DNA of 64,000 nt. Source: Dyella thiooxydans (lineage in GTDB: Bacteria > Pseudomonadota > Gammaproteobacteria > Xanthomonadales > Rhodanobacteraceae). Positions 61,028 to 64,000 of this stretch are shown one piece after another; positions within the stretch are counted from its first letter, which is position 1; every line of letters starts with the position of its first letter. The stretch lies in NCBI RefSeq assembly GCF_001641285.1, contig NZ_CP014841.1:1302001-1366000 (forward strand). The letters are read 5' to 3'. The notes under the pieces are model-generated. The model searched no databases. It had not been told where the DNA came from and saw nothing but the letters and a program-made list of their open reading frames with translations. A program made the position numbers and the translations under genes.

Positions 61028-62164
61028 ATGACCGACCCCACCCACCGCGTGCATGGCCTGGCCGGCGACGAGATCGCACCGGACTGGCCCGCCCTCGCCG
61101 AGCCGGAACTGACCGGCGTGCTGGCCACGATGCCCGCGGCCGGCGGCCTGCGGCGCGTGCTCTGGCACAGTCCGCGCCCGCTGTCCGCCGCTGGCCTGGT
61201 CGAGACCGCGCGGGGCGGCACCGTCTTCGTCAAGCGACACCACGTGAGCGTGCGCGGGGCCGCCACGCTGGCCGAGGAGCATGCCCTTCTGGCGCACCTG
61301 AAGCGCCACGGACTGCCGGTGGTCGAGTTGCTCGCCGACCGCGACGGCCGCACCGCCCTCGCGCACGGCGACTGGACCTACGAGGTACACACCGCCGCCC
61401 GCGGCGAGGACCTCTATCGCGACACGATGTCGTGGCAGCCGCCCGACCGGCTCGCCCATGCGCGCACCGCAGGCCGCATGCTGGCCCGGCTGCACGGGGC
61501 CTCCGCCGGGCATTCCGCGACCCAGCGCGGGACACACATCCTGGTCGCACGCAGCGAGCTGGCGACGGCCGCCGATCCGGTGGCCACGCTGCAGGCGCAG
61601 CTGCCGCAGCGCCCCGCGCTGGCTGACTACCTCGCGCGCCGCGACTGGCCGCGCGACCTCGAGCGGTTGTTCGCGCCCTGGCGGGCATCGCAGCCGGCGC
61701 TGGCGCGGCAGCCGCGGCTGTGGACGCACGGCGACTGGCACGTCTCCAACCTGTGCTGGAGCGGTGCCGGTGACGACGCCGAGGTGACCTGCGTGCTCGA
61801 CTTCGGACTGGCCGCAGCCAACTTCGCCCTGTTCGACCTGGCCACCGCCATCGAGCGCAACGCAATCGCCTGGCTGGCGCTCGATGCGGGTAACGCCGCC
61901 GCGCGCCCCGATATCGCGCGGGCGCTCATCGCCGGCTATCGCGCGGAACTCCCGCTCGGCGCCGACGAGCTGCACCTGCTCGCCGACCTGCTGCCGGTGG
62001 TGCACGTGGATTTTGCATTGTCGGAAGTGGAGTACTTCCACGGCGTCACCCGCTCGGCGCACGCGGCCGACGTGGCCTACGATACCTTCCTGATCGGCCA
62101 TGCTGCGTGGTTCGAGGGCGCTCACGGACAGCACCTGCTGGCGGCGATCCGCGAGGCGCACTGA
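61028..62164 (+). CDS. Aminoglycoside phosphotransferase (APH)-fold kinase
   Basis: Small-molecule kinase of 378 residues with the APH-type catalytic loop THGDWHVSNLCW (HxDxxxxN) and the metal motif VLDFGLAAANF. The N-lobe has VETARGGTVFVKRHH for nucleotide binding. Such enzymes phosphorylate choline, thiamine, homoserine, sugars or other metabolites. It lies just before a TPP riboswitch, so a thiamine kinase role is tempting, but the riboswitch is downstream of it and cannot control it. Substrate left open. Confidence 0.85.
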   Translation: MTDPTHRVHGLAGDEIAPDWPALAEPELTGVLATMPAAGGLRRVLWHSPRPLSAAGLVETARGGTVFVKRHHVSVRGAATLAEEHALLAHLKRHGLPVVELLADRDGRTALAHGDWTYEVHTAARGEDLYRDTMSWQPPDRLAHARTAGRMLARLHGASAGHSATQRGTHILVARSELATAADPVATLQAQLPQRPALADYLARRDWPRDLERLFAPWRASQPALARQPRLWTHGDWHVSNLCWSGAGDDAEVTCVLDFGLAAANFALFDLATAIERNAIAWLALDAGNAAARPDIARALIAGYRAELPLGADELHLLADLLPVVHVDFALSEVEYFHGVTRSAHAADVAYDTFLIGHAAWFEGAHGQHLLAAIREAH

Positions 62165-62224
62165 GCGGGGCCGCCATCGGCGCGGCTCCCCATCGCACGG
62201 GCTTTCATGTTTCAATAGCGGTCT

Positions 62225-62308
62225 TGAAGCGGGGGTGCCCGGTCGAACGGCCGGGCTGAGAGAGTCCCTTGGAACCTGATCCGGTTCGCACCGGCGTAGG
62301 GAGCTTGC
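62225..62308 (+). promoter_or_regulatory. TPP riboswitch (THI element)
   Basis: Contains all conserved blocks in order: GGGGTGCCC, GGGCTGAGA, CCCTTGGAACCTGATCCGGT and ACCGGCGTAGGGA, with closing P1 pairing AAGC/GCTT. It precedes the TonB receptor start by about 75 bases, so thiamine pyrophosphate should lower that gene's expression. Confidence 0.95.
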
Positions 62309-62309
62309 A

Positions 62310-62343
62310 GCAACCATGACGCACGTCCGTGCGTCGTGGTTGC
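62310..62343 (+). promoter_or_regulatory. Expression-platform hairpin of the TPP riboswitch
   Basis: 16-base arms (62310-62325 and 62328-62343) pair with a single wobble, immediately after the aptamer. It has no T run, so control may be translational, Rho-dependent or by competition with P1. Confidence 0.55.
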
Positions 62344-62382
62344 GCCGTCGCTTCGTCCCGCCCCTTCGAGACGACGACGACC

Positions 62383-64000
62383 ATGACCCTGCACCGCACG
62401 CCCCTTGCCACCGCCCTGTTCGCCGCCCTGGCGATCGCGCCGCTGTGCGCCCGCGCCGCCGACGACGCCGGCCACGACCCGGCCCAGGCGAAGAAACTCG
62501 GGACGGTGCAGGTCACCGCCGACGCCGACAAGGGCTATCACGCCGACAGCTCGCAGGTGGACACGTTCGGCAGCTTCGGCAACGCGCCGCTGCACGACAC
62601 GCCGGCCTCGGTCACCGTGATCACCCGCGACCTGATCGACGACCGCCAGCCGCGCACGCTCAGCGAGCTGGTGCGCACCGACGCTTCGGTCGGCGACAAC
62701 TACGCGCCCGTGGGCTACTACCAGGACCTGGCGATCCGCGGCTTCGTGCTCGACCTGGCCACCGCCTACCGCATGAACGACATGACCATCAACGGCGAGC
62801 AGCTGACGCCGCTGGAGGACAAGCAGCGGGTCGAGATCCTCAAGGGCCTGGGCGGGCTGGAGGCCGGCATCATCGCGCCCGGCGGCATCGTCAACTACGT
62901 CACCAAGCGCCCGGCCGACGTGCGCACTGCCACGCTGGGCACCGACTCGCACGGCTCGCGTTACGCCGCGGTGGACATGGGCGCCTGGCTGACCCCGAAC
63001 TTCGGCCTGCGCGTCAACGCCGCGCACGAGGACATGCACTCCTACGTCCAGCACACGCCGGGCCGGCGCAGCTTTCTCTCGCTGGCCGCCGACTGGAAGA
63101 TCAGCGACCGCGCCACGCTTCAGCTCGACACCGACTACCAGACCAGCGGCCAGCGCTCGGTGTCGGGCTACCAGCTGCTCGGCGGCACGACGATCCCGGC
63201 GCATCCCAGCAACACCCGCCTGCTCGGCTACGAGCCGTGGCAGCAGCCGGTCGGCATCCACTCCAGCAACACCACCGCGCGCTTCGACTACCGCTTCAGC
63301 GACCGCTGGAGCGCCCGGCTCTCGGCCGGCCACAGTCACACCGTGATCAACGACAACGTCGCCTTCGCCTACGGCTGCTTCTACGCGCCGCAGTGCGCCA
63401 CCGGCGAGTACCCGGGGAATTTCTTCGCGCCCAACGGCGACTACGACATCTACGATTTCCGCAGCCCGGGCGACACCCGCCAGAACGACGAGGTGCGCGC
63501 GGTGCTCAAGGGTGGCTTCGATACCGGCAGCATCAGCCATGAAGTCAGCCTCGGTGCCAGCGCCTTCCGCCGCACGCTGGACCAGCGGCCCTACGTCTAC
63601 GACTACGTCGGCACCGGCAACATCGATCAGGTGATCCCGCCGTACTTCGCGCCTTCGCCGAACCAGCCCGGCCCGTCCGCGCGCACCTTCAGCAGCTGGC
63701 AACGCGCACTGTTCGGCATCGACCGCATCCACCTCGGCGAGCAGTGGCAGGTGCTGGCCGGCGCCCGCTTCGTACGCCTGCACGAGCGCGCGTGGGACAG
63801 CAGCGGCCAGGTGCTCCAGCGCGATACCCGCCTTAGCAGGACCCTGCCGCAGGCGGCGGTGATGTGGCAGCCGACCGCGCCGCTGACCGTCTATGCCAGC
63901 TACAGCGAGAACCTCGCGCTGGGCGCCGAGGCGCCGTACTGGACCAGCAACGGCGGCCAGATGCTGGCCCCGGTGCACTCGCGGCAGATCGAGACCGGCG
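62383..64000 (+). CDS. TonB-dependent outer membrane receptor (3' end beyond window)
   Basis: 539 residues are visible. A Sec signal peptide (ending ARAA) is followed by a TonB-box-like LGTVQVTADA. The plug domain carries DTPASVTVITRDLIDDRQ, LAIRGF and VEILKGLGGLEAGIIAPGGI with VNYVTKRP. The beta-barrel has begun, with regularly spaced aromatic strands. The plug is of the siderophore-receptor class, but control by a TPP riboswitch argues for thiamine or a thiamine derivative as ligand (inference). About 150-200 residues of barrel are missing at the window edge. The ribosome site before ATG 62383 is weak. Confidence 0.93.
   Translation, partial: MTLHRTPLATALFAALAIAPLCARAADDAGHDPAQAKKLGTVQVTADADKGYHADSSQVDTFGSFGNAPLHDTPASVTVITRDLIDDRQPRTLSELVRTDASVGDNYAPVGYYQDLAIRGFVLDLATAYRMNDMTINGEQLTPLEDKQRVEILKGLGGLEAGIIAPGGIVNYVTKRPADVRTATLGTDSHGSRYAAVDMGAWLTPNFGLRVNAAHEDMHSYVQHTPGRRSFLSLAADWKISDRATLQLDTDYQTSGQRSVSGYQLLGGTTIPAHPSNTRLLGYEPWQQPVGIHSSNTTARFDYRFSDRWSARLSAGHSHTVINDNVAFAYGCFYAPQCATGEYPGNFFAPNGDYDIYDFRSPGDTRQNDEVRAVLKGGFDTGSISHEVSLGASAFRRTLDQRPYVYDYVGTGNIDQVIPPYFAPSPNQPGPSARTFSSWQRALFGIDRIHLGEQWQVLAGARFVRLHERAWDSSGQVLQRDTRLSRTLPQAAVMWQPTAPLTVYASYSENLALGAEAPYWTSNGGQMLAPVHSRQIETG

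Noticed and set aside
62316..63542. 408-residue frame starting in the riboswitch hairpin
   Set aside because: It overlaps the TonB receptor in another frame and is Arg/Ala/His-rich without any domain; the receptor frame has signal peptide and plug motifs.

Overview
The window is a compact, high-GC stretch of chromosome from a gammaproteobacterium of the Xanthomonadales/Lysobacterales. A Rhodanobacteraceae member (Rhodanobacter, Dyella, Luteibacter or Frateuria type) is the best guess. The evidence is the protein flavour, the NAD-type isocitrate dehydrogenase of about 337 residues, a MutL that keeps its endonuclease motif, and many gene neighbourhoods shared with E. coli and Xanthomonas. This taxonomic call is inference. 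Nearly every base is coding or a short regulatory gap. I see no prophage, insertion sequence, CRISPR array or defence island.

Layout. 1-5.8 kb: murJ (cut by the window edge), rpsT with its own promoter and terminator, then on the minus strand rplU-rpmA, a terminator, obgE, a Tat-exported glycosylasparaginase and cutC. 5.8-15.6 kb: a DUF2059 exported protein, uvrA overlapped by a hotdog thioesterase, an exported DUF4139 protein, two crotonase-fold enzymes, a tightly coupled DUF1289-Nudix-sulfurtransferase operon and an FKBP-type isomerase. A REP-like inverted pair lies at 15.62-15.71 kb. 15.7-23.7 kb: DUF1684, then nnr-tsaE-amiB-mutL divergent from queG, as in E. coli. 23.7-27.9 kb: the pcnB-folK-panB-panC-panD run (polyadenylation, folate, pantothenate). 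28-31.6 kb: tRNA-Glu, the 7Fe ferredoxin fdxA, a 36-bp tandem duplication, and bamC-dapA divergent from gcvR-bcp, again the E. coli order. 31.6-37.5 kb: phoH, an LpxO-like hydroxylase, an ECF41 (SigJ-like) sigma factor with its carboxymuconolactone-decarboxylase partner, NAD-isocitrate dehydrogenase, an AhpD-like protein and glutaredoxin.

37.6-46.7 kb holds a BepA-type protease and then a phosphate block, phoB-phoR-ppk-ppx, with a Pho-box-like element ahead of phoB. A cyclophilin and lpxH follow. 47-55.9 kb is the conserved pncC-recA-recX-alaS-csrA-tRNA-Ser cluster with an extra exported DUF442 phosphatase-like gene inserted between recA and recX, and divergent mutS. 55.9-60.9 kb: katG behind an OxyR-like motif, a CheY-like regulator, Hsp15, a small membrane-anchored protein resembling the L7/L12 C-terminal domain, and an AEC-family transporter. 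61-64 kb: an aminoglycoside-phosphotransferase-fold kinase, a TPP riboswitch, and the TonB-dependent receptor it should control, cut by the window end.

The most interesting signals are small: the riboswitch-controlled receptor and its downstream hairpin, the DUF442 insertion in the recA operon, the sigma factor with a self-type promoter, the REP pair, the tandem duplication beside the fdxA terminator, and a 20-bp palindrome that includes the 3' CCA of tRNA-Ser. No clearly new multi-gene system is visible. The long antisense reading frames are composition shadows.
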